Source: Aplysia californica (lineage: Eukaryota; Mollusca; Gastropoda; Aplysiida; Aplysiidae). Taken from it: 64,000 bases of DNA. Every line of letters begins with the position of its first letter. Position 1 is the first letter of the stretch. The stretch spans positions 648,728-712,727 of the forward strand of contig NW_004797657.1 in the NCBI RefSeq assembly GCF_000002075.1, read 5' to 3'. This document shows positions 13,587 through 26,300 of the stretch, piece by piece. The notes below the pieces were generated by a model. That model was not told the DNA's origin, did not search any database, and saw only the letters and a program-made list of their open reading frames with translations. Both the position numbers and the translations under genes were made by a program.

Positions 13587-13895
13587 TTCAACACCCGTGA
13601 ATATGTTATGCCGCTGCCTAAGATGTGGACCCTTCAAACTGAAAGTCCATCTATTGAACGGTATCAAACCAAGTTTGTGGAAAGCCTTGAAAACTCCCCA
13701 AACAACAAAAGATCGAGGACACCCATTGGGGATACAAACAAGGGTTATTCACATGTCATGGTCCAGCATGATGATATGTGGTCTATTGCAGCTGTTGCCT
13801 TCAAAGGTACAAACAAAAAAAGCCCCAATACAATGCGTCATGCAATTAATCCTTTGGTTAAGACACAGTCAATGACAGAAGAGGATAATAATTAA
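13587..13895 (+). other. Unidentified open frame, 103 codons
   Basis: An open frame runs from an AG at 13585-13586 to a TAA at 13893-13895, with an internal ATG at 13608. The product is mixed polar, for example VMVQHDDMWSIAAVAFKG, and its composition looks more protein-like than its surroundings. I recognise no family. It could be a terminal exon, a retrocopy or transposon fragment, or chance. A second overlapping frame (13570-13875) looks less plausible. It lies on the + strand downstream of the visible XPD exons and does not encode XPD. Confidence 0.2.
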
Positions 13896-14340
13896 CCTCT
13901 TTAAAAAAAAACCCACATAAATATTTCTTCACATAAGTTATTACTTTAAGCATAACGTCGATGTCGCAATAACAATGAGTAGCTCCATTTGACCATGTCA
14001 CCCTCTAAGGACATCCCGGAGCTAGATTAGGCGACACAGGTAGTATACTGTAACACAATTATTTTTGGAGATTTGATGAATGAATAAAATAGAAAATATA
14101 ATAATATATAAATGGAAATTAAGAAAGGTCCACTTGGCTGCATCTCTAACACTTGTGCAAATCGGAAAGTTATCTGTTGACTCATTATTACTTTACTAGT
14201 AGTAGTACTGGTACTCCACTACTACAGCTTTTAACGTAGCACCCAAGATAGAGGTACAGGATCCAAACAAAAATACTCTATTTGACAACTGGATCAACTC
14301 ATTTTCTTGCGGCGACGACGATATGTGCACCATGACTTAC

Positions 14341-17300
14341 CTGTTCATACCAAGCAGCCACAATTGTTTCCTGCAAGACAAAAAAAAGTGGCAATGCAAC
14401 AGAGACAGGAGGAAAAATAACTGCATGAGAATATGTCTCTAAGGCCACAATCTAGAGGCACAATTCCTTTTTCTAAATAAAAATTAAACCCACACAGTAC
14501 CGTACTGCTATGCAGTATTACATGAAGTAATATTAACATGGAAATGAAAAAAAAAGAAGGAAAAAAGCAACCCATCAGCAATTATTATGTACAGTACAGT
14601 TGAATAGCTTTCCAAAGGAATCTAAAACCGGAGACTAAAGATGAACCACTATTGTTCTGACATGTTGTTGGTCGCCTGATGAAATCGTGAATTCCACACG
14701 AAGCAAATTTTACAGGAGAGGGAAAAAACTAATTTCCTCTGTCATTTGGCGTTCAAGACATCAACTAAATGGATAAATCTAGTCAATTACCTTTTAGAAA
14801 TAATACTGTAGTACATTTTTTACCGTAGATCAAAATTTTATCGAAAAAGTGTGGGATTCACGATTTCCATATATTAGAATCTCGCTTGATGTGGAAGTGG
14901 AATTGTGGAATTCACGATTTCATCAGTGGGCTTTATGAAATGCGGTGATGTATTCACGGTTATTAGGCAGTGTGTTTTCTTTTATTAGAGGCCCTGGTAT
15001 GTTTAAAGATATATGAAAGCACGAAATATTGTTAAACAAAAGATTTTAAAAGACCAGTTTAAAACTGAGTACACGTATAATGTATGAAATTACAGACTGA
15101 GTGAAACGGAAAGCTATTAATTATTTTACCACTTTAAACATGTATCATTCTTACATGAATGGGATATTGTATGCAATTTATGAAATCATACTCCTTCATT
15201 TGCGTGCTCTCTCTCTTTCTATCCTTCTTTCTCCAATAGTGTGTAAGTGTATGTCCTTTTTTATTGGACTGAAGGGATGGGGGGGGGGGGGGGGGGGCGG
15301 ATTGATGGGTTAAGAACTTGATTTGTATCAAACTTCTATACCCTGTGAATGACTGAATGATCATCTTTCATTATCTTACTCTTTTTGTCTCTCAGATCCT
15401 GAAAATTACTCTTTGCGATTTTTCAAGGAGAATGATACAGTGGTGGGGAACTGTTTGTTAAGTTTTCCTTGTCTCTGGACTTAAGAAGACTCTTCCACTC
15501 TTCGATAGAGTTCAGTTTGCAAAGAATTTCTCCTTATGTTACATATCAGTGGCTTCATATTCCATTAACAGTTTGGTATTCTTTTTGTCTTCCCGACGTG
15601 ACAGTTTTGTCGACTGCAATTTTGGCAAAATCATGGAAGAAAACGTGATCCACAAATTTCACTTTATAGGGTCTTTGTTGATATACCACCTTGGGACCGT
15701 GTGTTATACGTAGTAGATGACACAATAGGGGTCACATTGAAGATTATGTGCATGCTTTTGAAACAAGAGCGGGGGGAATTGATAGGCAGTGCTAAAGGTA
15801 CACCCCTGAAGATTCATGCAAATCATCAAAAGGTCTTCTTGCTTAAGAGCAAAGGTTTTAGTGCCCTTTCTTTGTGATTTTCTTTTCTGACATGTGAGAT
15901 TCCCAATTTGTCTCACTGACGTTGTCAAGACTCAAAACTCACGCACAATTCACAATGATCTTTTTTTGGCTCATAGATCAACATATTATCCTCTGGCACA
16001 TATTTGAGTAGTCTGAAATACAAGGCAGATTGTCCCTGATCTGTGCATAAAACCAATGAAGCTCTGACAGATTACAGAACCAGGGATGAAGATACAGTTT
16101 TCCAGAGCTTTTCTGGCAATAGTAGAGGGGACCTTTGGAAACATGTCCACAGATGTGAACAGAAACTCCTTGGCTTGCACGCCCCTTGTGGATTGTTTGG
16201 TGGTGCAGCTGTGTTGAGCTCTTCTAAAGCACTCTTTACAAAGTACTGGAGGATGCAGGTTGTCATCAACAAGTGTCTGAGGAAGTTCCTCAAGATCAGA
16301 TGGACAGACAGAGTCACTAATGAGGAAGTATTAAGAAGAAAATTTTCAGACAGAAGAAAGCAGTGGAGATGGATTGGACTGAGCATGCCATCTGGAAATC
16401 AGGCAGCTATATAAGAAAGAATGTTTTAACTTGGGAGTCCACAGGTTAAACGATCAAGGGAAGGGCATGTGGAACCTGTAGAAAAGTCGCAGAGAATTAT
16501 GAACAGAAAAGTGGAAAGACATAAAATTTGAAAAAATATGAAAAAGTTAGCCCAGGGTAGGGAAAAGTGGAAAGTGTTTGTCCGTACAGGGTGAGCCAGG
16601 CAATGATGAAACGTGCATGGGCTCTTCTACAGCAGTTTACAGTGGGTGATCCCGGTCATAGATATCAACATCCTGCAAACTTTGATCTTCTGGCCACTCT
16701 GTTTCAGATAATAAACCCAAGTGTGTGTCTTTCAGCTTGGTGTATCGCCTTTGCTTAAATTGTACTCTTTCGTTATGAGAAGACCGTTCACATAGGTCTT
16801 TCTGTCTCCCCATGTCAAAGTCCAAACAAGGACAAAGATAGTTGTTGTGGCTTTGTCTTTTAATAGTGAGCAGTCATTTGATTTGATTAAGCAATCACCT
16901 TTGGGTTTCAGTTCATTAGTTTTTTTAAATAGTCCTATCTCTTGATTTGTTTTGCTTATTGCTGGCCTCTCTCTCTCTTTCTCTCTCACTCACTCTCTCT
17001 CTCTCTCTCACTCACTCTCTCTCTTTCTCTCTCTCTCTCTCTCGGAGGTTAAAAAAAGCACCTTTGACCTGTTCCAATGCATCATGTGCTTTGAATGACA
17101 CTCTTTTTCATTGAGACCTGGTTCTTCTACTATTTCCGTGCTGGATTTTCTACAGCTTTCTTTGATGTCTAAAGTGGTTCACATTTCTCTGCTTCGCAAA
17201 ATTTATTTTCTTGTAAGGGAACTCTGATGTCAAATCAGTGAGCTTTCAGTGTCAAACAAGTTTGGATTGTGATACAATACGGACTTGTAGTTTATACTTG

Positions 17301-20300
17301 ACTAGTTTACGTTTTATCATTTTTTTTTAAAATGAGAAAGACTAACGTTTTATAACCTACTATTAGAAGGGCACACACATTGCACATTCGAATTTGACAG
17401 TCGTTGTGAAACAATACCAGTCCTGCATCTAGGAAATACACATTTTAATCATGTGACAGAGAGGCTTTCCCGCAAAACGCATGTAGTAGACAAAATAAAT
17501 TATAATCTTTGGCCTAGAAACCGTGAATACTGACCGACCATTGTGTTTGCTCAACGCAGTTGCCCATATTTACATGGTCTAAAGAGGCGTTCACGGCGCC
17601 AACGTTCAGCCCCGCGAGTCATAAACCGACAGATGTGATCGTGAATTCCACATAGGTGTGGGATTCATGGTTTCATCAGGCGACTTGGGGCACGGTGTTT
17701 ATTCACGGTTTTTTTTATTACGTCAGATTACACGTTTGAGTTGAGGTAATTGAAAAATAGGTGTATATGGACATGTATCTCATCAAGCACTATCAAAATA
17801 TGCACACCAAAAAAACGATTTTCGAAAATTTGTGGAATTCACTGTTTTATGAAGCGACCGACGATGTGGGATTTGGAAAGCAGCTACAATTCAACATGAG
17901 CAAATGACTTATCAGCCTGAAGGTCCCTTTTCAAATACAGACCAACACAACAATTGTTTCCTATGTGCTCACTAAAAATATAAGATATTCATCTCTAATC
18001 ACCGAGATGCAATGTTTAATTCTGAACGCTGACCAGCTTATATATTTGTGATGCAAGCTGACAAATTGAGTAACTTCTTGCAATCCACAAATGGACATAT
18101 CAGCCAAAAATTGACTAAGGGATCAAATTTGTAGATTTTTAACTGGTTCTATTATGTTCAAATTAAACATGTCCTTTATCACTTCATACTAAAAAATTGT
18201 ACAAATTCAACCTATAAATTTAATGCATCTATGTCCTAGGTCTAGAATCCGAGAAGTAATTCATTTTGTTAGTCAGCCTCACATTTTTTATTTACTCTCA
18301 TTCCGCTTCTTTTCAGCTTCTCACTGTTTGTCCACACACAACTTGAGATCATTTTACTTCTCCCAAAGCTTATTATAGATGACAGGATTATAAATACAGT
18401 AAATGAACAATCAAACAAATAAAAGAACATGATAATGGTACAAAAGAATTCTTCTCTTTATCTCATCTACACTCACCATGTATATATAGCTGGTGAAGAA
18501 GCAAACAACACCATCAGGAACTACGGTCACCATATCCACAAGCAGGTTTCCATAGTTACGGGTCACGGCTGTAAGTGTATGTGAACATTTTGAATTAAAC
18601 TAAAAGGTACGAACACAAGAAAAGAAATATTATAGCATGGGAGAAAAAAACATTTTAAAGAGATCCCCCAAGAAAAAAAGCATTGTGTGATAGGCAAGCC
18701 TTGTGAAATGATGTATACCTTAATGTAACTTGTGATGATTCAAGCTTTAAAATTAAATGATCACAAAACACAATCTTACAACTGATAGGTCAGAACTGGG
18801 ATAGACTTCTTTTCTTTATTTGTTATTTTATCTCTATGCTTTTTCTTGCCCTTCCATTCTCCCTGTTATCCTATCTCTCTCTTTCTTTTTCCCTCTCACC
18901 CTCTTCTATATTGTATAAATAAGTCTCAGATCTCTTAACTCTTTTCTTTTTTTCTTCTTCAAGTAAGAGTTGAAGCTTGAGACTCTTGCTGAGAACCACA
19001 CAAATGCACATACATTTCAAACTAAATAGTGACCCAAACTAAAGTTAAACAAACACAGAATCCTCCTAAAATATTGGCACTAACCTATATCTTCTCTCGT
19101 CTCAAACTTTGAGCTCATAGCCACTTGGTCATTGCCCTTGCTGACAATCTGAAAGACAGGAGACAAGGAAGTCAGATGAAATAAAGATACTTTTCATTGA
19201 TCCTAGACTGATGAAAGAAACTTGTGAAGTGCTTCCAACAGCTTCAACAATACAAAAGAAGAATACACAGCATAACACATCGATGCAGTCACACAAGCAC
19301 GTCAATATAAATACACCTACAAAAAAGGTCGCACACTCTCTCCTCTCTCAATGACAAAACATTCAGCATAGCTTAAACAGATCTGCATTGTTTTTACACA
19401 GCATAGCTTGTCTCATGTCCATGACTGGTTTAAAAAAATGGTATAGGCTTAACGCCCCTAACATCACTGGTAGGTTATTTAAGAGGCGGAACCTTCGAGT
19501 TTAACGCCCATCTCCGAAAGGACTGAGCCAAGTGGGAAATTTGTGTAAAGTGCCTTTCCCAAGGACACAAAGTCGAACCGAGCTGAGGCTCGAACCCCCC
19601 CAAACCCGCAATCTCATGATCACGAGTCCGGTAGCCAAACCACTAGGCTACCGACGCCACTGACTAGTTTAGATGACTAAATAATACACACAGACCGGAA
19701 AGACACATAATATTTAAGTGACACGGGTGTAACCTCTGAATTATCTATCATATCCATAGTAGGCCTACATGCCATATAGTGTACCTCAAATTTCTCCATG
19801 TGGATAAAGAAAAGATGCAGTACTTTTTTTTCTTTTCTGCTTTTTTTTCCTCATCAGTTTGGTGAGTCAGGTATCACAAATCAGTTATGATAGCTGCCAT
19901 CTTTCATGTGTCACTACATAGCTTAGTTCCTTTCCCTTCATGAAATTCTTCAGATTTTTCCCTTTGAACTGTTACATCTGGCATACTGGACTGGGGCTTA
20001 TTACTCAGTAGGCTGCCTCGTAAGGCTGGGTTGGGAAACCAGCTTGTAGCTTATCAGTTAAGATTGGTCCAAGGATAAGGATTTTGAAAATTTCAAGACC
20101 CAGAAATAATATTGTCATACTTTTACTTTTCTGTATGGAAATGAATCTATGTTTCACTTTTTCCTTCAAGGGCTTACTAACATCACAATTCAATTAAATA
20201 AAAGACACAATTCTAAAACTTTCAGAATGAAAACTGCCTTACATGCAAAATAAAGGCTTCATCTTTAACTATTTAAAGTGCAAGACCAAAGGATATCTCT

Positions 20301-23300
20301 CACCATTGCACTTATGATGAATAAGAAAGCATATAACCGCACACTAACCCATTGAGGAGATTTTGGGCTCTGCTAGACACACTTACCATGGGGCAGATGC
20401 AGGGTCTAGCCAATGTCATGGTGAATGTTGCCATGGTGACGGGCTGGAAGTCCAGGATCTTGGGGTACATGTCCAGAGGTGAAAGTGTCTGAAGGAGATG
20501 AATAGAGGTCTCTCATTGATGAATACGACAAAACTGTTTATCGTTGACAAAAAAAACACCACACCCAAACAAATCAGTATCTTAAATTCTGACCCTGGCA
20601 ATTTAAAACATGCTGAGGGCCATTCAATGAAAAATAAAATCACAGTGATACAACTAGCGTGGAGATGATGACCTGCTGAAAAAAAAGTTTAACCCATGGT
20701 GGGGCCACTCTTTATTCTCATTTTGTAAGAGGCAACATTCCTCTAACATGTTAAAAAACTATGGTTCTTTCACTGCTAAGAATTTTTTCAGAGGGAGTGT
20801 CACTGCGGTTTCATTTTTCATGAAATAACCCTTTGGCTCAAGTACTTACGGCATTTCGAGAAGTTAATTTTTGGTTTAACTTTGCCCGGATTTTACATCT
20901 TACCGATACACACATGCACACCAAAATTAGTGCCCAAATTCTCATCTAAACATAATCAACTTTGAAAATGCTAATAAGGACTATTTGTGTGTATGCCTGG
21001 TGAAAGGTACCAAATGATGCATTTTGAAGAATCCCTTCTTTTAGCATTTTCATGTAAAGGGATAATTTCAGAACAATATGCTTTTTGAATTTTTAAGATA
21101 TCTTCAGGGGTTTCTGAGATATGGGTGATTTTATAAGGCAGGGTACGGGAACAAAGTTATGAGAAAAACGGCTAGTTTCCCCTTTGTTTCTGCTTCAAAT
21201 AGATAGATCTACGCTTCGAGACGACCTGACAACACATTCGCTACTCACAAACCAACTTTAAAAAGCTGCCAAGATAAAAGAACAGCTTCAAAATGTTTAT
21301 ATATGTCTTCAAAACAAATTTGCCACCACCTTGAGCAAGAATTTTCAAGAAATTAGATCTAGGTTTGCGCAGAGAAGAAATTTAAATATGTGATACAATT
21401 TGCTCTCCTAAGAATGAAAGGGTGTGGATGCGCAAAGCCTTGCTTTGTTTACACGTTCTAGATATTCATGCGCACAACTCGCCATTAGAGAGGAGAGAGA
21501 ATGACCTAAATTTTGGTATGCAATGTGATTGGGTTTACTTTATGAATGGACAAGAGAAACCATCCGCAGTGTGTACTCGGGAAACCAATTTTTTCACGCA
21601 TTTTTCGGGATTATGTAATATACCTCGAGTTATAAAACATCTTTAAAGATGTATTTTTAAGTAAAAGAAACTCAAGTCCTTGTAAATATCGATATATTAA
21701 TGGCTTAAGAATCCATTTTTAATGGAACTTAGTTTTTGTCAAAAATTTTATTTTTGACCTTTGAAGCCTGATATCTCGGTACGAACAAATGCATCTTTTG
21801 GTACCTTATACCAGGCACGCTCACATTTGATTAGAATTGAATCCATAACTTATTAAAACGTTCATTAGCCAGCTATATACTATATTATATTTAACTACAC
21901 TGATAAACAGATAGACTGGGGTGAATCCTTGGAGGGGGGGGGGGGGGGGGAGGGCAGGTATGGACACGTACAATCTGCAATGTCCCAACTGCGTAGAGAA
22001 ATAGATTAAAAATCTAAAGAAACACAAATCAGATCCCCCATGATGAGACAATATTGCCTGTTCTCAGGATGCACAGCACACATCAACATAGCAGGACAAT
22101 GATAAAATGTCAAACCCCTTAGTCTAATTTTTTATTTGTTTTGTTTAAACATTCATTATATTACAATGAAAATACTTCCTTTTCAATTTGCAAAATCCTT
22201 TTTATACAAAGATTGTTACAACAGTTCTTACCCCTGATGTAACAACAACAGTCTGAAAGCGATCAAATATTGGTTTGACAGCGATCGTGGCATCTAGGCA
22301 GCTGAAATTCATGATGGGGTTTGAGATGGTGGGAGTACGGTCATCAAATGGCTCAATGATCAATGAAAATCCTGGAAAGAAATTTTTAAGATAAAAAGTT
22401 TGAACAATGTACTGTAAATATACAATATATGATGATTTCAGACCCTCAAAATTAATAAAACACATAAAATAATTTCAAAAGATATTGGTAAAATGTTCAA
22501 TGTACACAATAAACTTAAATGACGAATTGCAATGACTAAGGCTAGTTTCAGTAAAATGAGCCCACCCTGTAAAAATGGAAACATCTCAAGGACTACCAAA
22601 ATGAAGGTTCTGAAATGATATGTATGGTCAACACTTCTATATATGGCTGTGAATCCTGGACAATCACGAAAGCCAGTGAAAATAAAAATAGAAGCAACAG
22701 AAATGTGGTTTTTAGACAACTACTGGGAATATTGAGGAAGGAAAAGAAATCAAATGAGGTAGTATTTGATAAAGCCCACAATGGTCACTCACTGTTAAAA
22801 ACAATCAGGAAAAGACAAGTACAGTTTTTTGGGATACCTGAATAAACATAAAGGTCTTGAACACCTAGACAGAACAGAATAAAAATTAGATCTGTCTATT
22901 CACACCTCACCATCATCTTTTTTTGAGTCCTACCTCAAAATAAACTTTCAAAACATTTTTTAGCCTGATCCCATATTTCCTGCCATATAAGTCGCAGAAA
23001 AACGTCATAAACCACATTCAAGACATTCTACTTAGAAGGCAATTTCAAACATTCAAATACAACATTTTCGTTCATGTGCAAATTCTCTAGGCATTTGACC
23101 TGAGTATTCACATATAGCCACCCAATGCATAACAGAGCCTGCTCCAAAAGCTCAGCTTACACTAAGATCAGTCTGATGACAAACCATAGAAGCAGGAGGC
23201 TTGATAGTTCTGAGAAAGTTCTAAATTACTACTGGAAAGAGAGAAAGAAAAATTGTACCTGCGCCAACTAAAGGCTCACATAACTTCATAATAACTCCCG

Positions 23301-26300
23301 TTCTGTCTCTGCCTTTTGCCGACTACCTATTCCCACAAGGCTGAACAGAGAAAAACTAGGATTTCTTAACAAACCCTCCTAACAATACAAAATCAACCCT
23401 ATTAGCCGCACATGGAAATAATCCCCCCCCCCGCGTACCCTTCATCTTACAATAACTGTGTAAGTGTGAATCTGACAAACTAACCACAACACAAGGATAT
23501 ACAAATTGTTAAACAAACAGAGGAGAGTAGGCCGACCTTTTGTGTAAGTACTGATGAGAGTAGCAAAGTTTGCCACTAAGGACAGGGATGAGTAGTCCTT
23601 TATGTCTGCCAGCTCGAGTGTACGCAACAAGGATTGGAGCCGTTCTGAACAGAACCTGAGAAAAAGCGACGAAAAATAAATGTCATATATTGATAGAGAA
23701 ACTAGACATGAAACAGAGAGTTTTGTTAGAGTAAAGAGAAGCACATGACAAAATAATTGTCTTTTAGTGCTCCTGTTAAATCGTCCGTAAGCTTCATTTT
23801 GTGGTGCCATGGCCGATTGAATTGGTTGTAATTTGAGTTGCTATTTCGTTTCATTTATCTTATTCTTTATATCACCAAACATTTCAATTCCTTCACAAAT
23901 GAGCTGTAATTCCTATTTACATTCCACTTTCAGAAAATGCGTATGTTTATAGTATAGCCTTTAAAACGCTTGGTTCGCTTATTCTCACACATTTTCCAAC
24001 ATAATTTGGTAAAATCATATGATTTCTCCTGACACCACTGGCTATAAGTTAGCAACAATTGGAGGGTTAAAGAAGAAAAACTAAGGAAAAAAAAGTATAA
24101 CCCTTAAAAAAAAACCCAAAGCGATGCAATGTGCTTCATAGCAAAATCTATAATACCTCCACAACTGTACCGCATACCGTCAAACCTACCTGAGTGGCTT
24201 TCGATCGATGCAGACTTTGGACTGGCAGTCTTTGAGGAAGGACGGGGGACTCTCAGACACCACATGCATCACTCGTAACCGCGTCTTGAGATATTCCACA
24301 AAACGCTTCATGAACCCTACAAAGTGTTCTGCATTGCGAATATTTCCAGGAATGGCCTCTGAAGAAAAAAAAGGGTGAACGGAAAGCTAGAAATAATATG
24401 AGGGTATAAAAAAAACTACAGCTACATGAATAAGTGGAAAATGCCACCACCCCCCCCCCCCCCCCCCCCCCCCCCCAGCATTTCTTCTACATTAAAATGA
24501 CAGTCCAAGATGTCCACCTATTTATGACAATCATTTTTCCCTTCAACAATTGGTGGCTATCTTGGACAATTTCAACTGTATTTGATGAATTCAAAATTGG
24601 CCAGCCTATAATGTGACTGTGAAACAAAGACATCTTAAAAGCTGAACATTCACTACACTAGGAAAAGCAGGACAGTCTAATCGAAACAAAGTTGAAGGAA
24701 AAACTAAAGATCTCCAAATGTAAGACCCTGGGAATAGCACTGCATTTATTTATTTATTAAGGGGATGGAGCTTAAGGAAGTCAATAAGAGAATCATTTTA
24801 TGAGCAGTGAACAAGGAAGAAGAAGAAAGTAGATCTTGAGCTGTGAATATCAGAATTTTTTAACTGCCAGCTGAGAAAACTTTGCACGACAAGGAAAGCT
24901 GAACCATTGTAGAAACTTCGCTGGCTGTTGAGTAATCTGGTCAAAACCATGCCAGGGGGAAATTTTGAGTAAGCTCATAAGATGACTCATCCCTGTCCAA
25001 ATTTTGACAAAGAAAAAGTATACAGTTCCATTATGTTTGTGCCAGCTGTCTTTTTTTGGTTCCGGAGAGCCACATCTGTTTTCACATCAGGCAGATCCCC
25101 AACTGTCTGTATGTTTTATTCTTGACAGTGGTGTTGACAAAGTCTCTGTCAGACTGCCTTATATTTTGCAACAACCAGAGATATTAGTTAGCTAAAAAAA
25201 TTGAGAATGGCAGAACAAATTAAGAGCATAAATGGCTACTGTCATGGCATGTGAATTGAGTCTGTATCAAATCTAGAAAACATTGACTTACCTTTTAATC
25301 TGTTTGCTCAAGTCATCTATGTTCTGGTTGCATTTATCAATTGTTCGACGGGTGATCTTCACACTCATTGATTCAACACATACATTGTCTGGGTAAGAAA
25401 GACAACAAGAAAATGGCTCACTACATAACATACCAAAGTGACATCATTCAAGAGCATTAAGTTAACATGATACAGACACAGATCAATGTTTTGTATACAA
25501 ACCACACTTTTTCAGAGTTTACAAGGTGGCCAAATAAACCAAAAATTTTGTTTAAGTAGAACAAACCATTGGAAAACAACCTTTCTCTCTCAGATCATTT
25601 GATCATCTTCAGAAGCAAATTTTTGGTCAAATCTCTGGGGCTTTTGACTAAACGTTCTTAAAACCCATGAGCTAAGAAATTATTATGAACATAGCACTTT
25701 TCAAGTGGCAGGATAGAATAAGAAATGAAGAACTGTGGGAAAGGACAGGACAAAAGGATATAGAAGTAGAAATAGGACTAAGAAAGTGGCGATGGATGGG
25801 ACACACCTTAAGAAAGCCCAGCGGAAATATCACAAGACAGTCACTGCAGTGGAACCCACAAGGAGCACGAGGCAGGGGTAGGCCACGGGAAACATGGAGG
25901 AGATGCGTGGAAAGGGACATGAGAGAAATGAAGCTCACTTGGAACGAGCTTGGAAGGATGGCTCAGGACAGAGATAAATGGAAGGAGCTTGTATGTGGCC
26001 TATACCCTGCTAGGGGTGAAAGGCATTGATGATGATGATGACTTTTCATATTGGAAAGAGATATCCCTTCCCTTCTGATCTATTTTCAAAAGAATTCATT
26101 GACTATTGAAATTTATTCAGAAAATAATTTCTTCACTGATTCTTTCAAATATCTAAAGCCATGTTCAGCAACCTTCTATGATTAAAACAGTTGATTCACA
26201 ATAAAAATAATCATGTTTTGTTTCTACCTATATTGTGAGCCTCATCAAACACAACAACCGACTGCTTTGAGAGTTCCTTCGACACCATCTCTGCGATTTT

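Larger units (their letters stand above)
14670..17859. mobile_element. Candidate 3.2-kb inverted-repeat element in XPD intron
   Basis: A 29-bp inverted repeat (24 of 29 matching) sits at 14670-14698 (GGTCGCCTGATGAAATCGTG...) and 17831-17859 (...GAAGCGACC). Related words GTGGGATTCACGATTTC and GGAATTCACGATTTCATCAG recur inside at 14850-14870, 14904-14930 and 17656-17684. TATTCACGGTT recurs near 14950 and 17697, and inverted near 17518. This looks like a transposon with subterminal repeats. It encloses a LINE fragment and a CT microsatellite. No transposase or clear target duplication is visible, so two separate small elements of one family are an alternative. Confidence 0.45.

Noticed and set aside
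24488-24600. Short inverted repeat as the missing XPD exon
   Set aside because: TCCAAGATGTCCACC / GGTGGCTATCTTGGA forms a hairpin, but neither strand resembles the expected Arch-domain residues.
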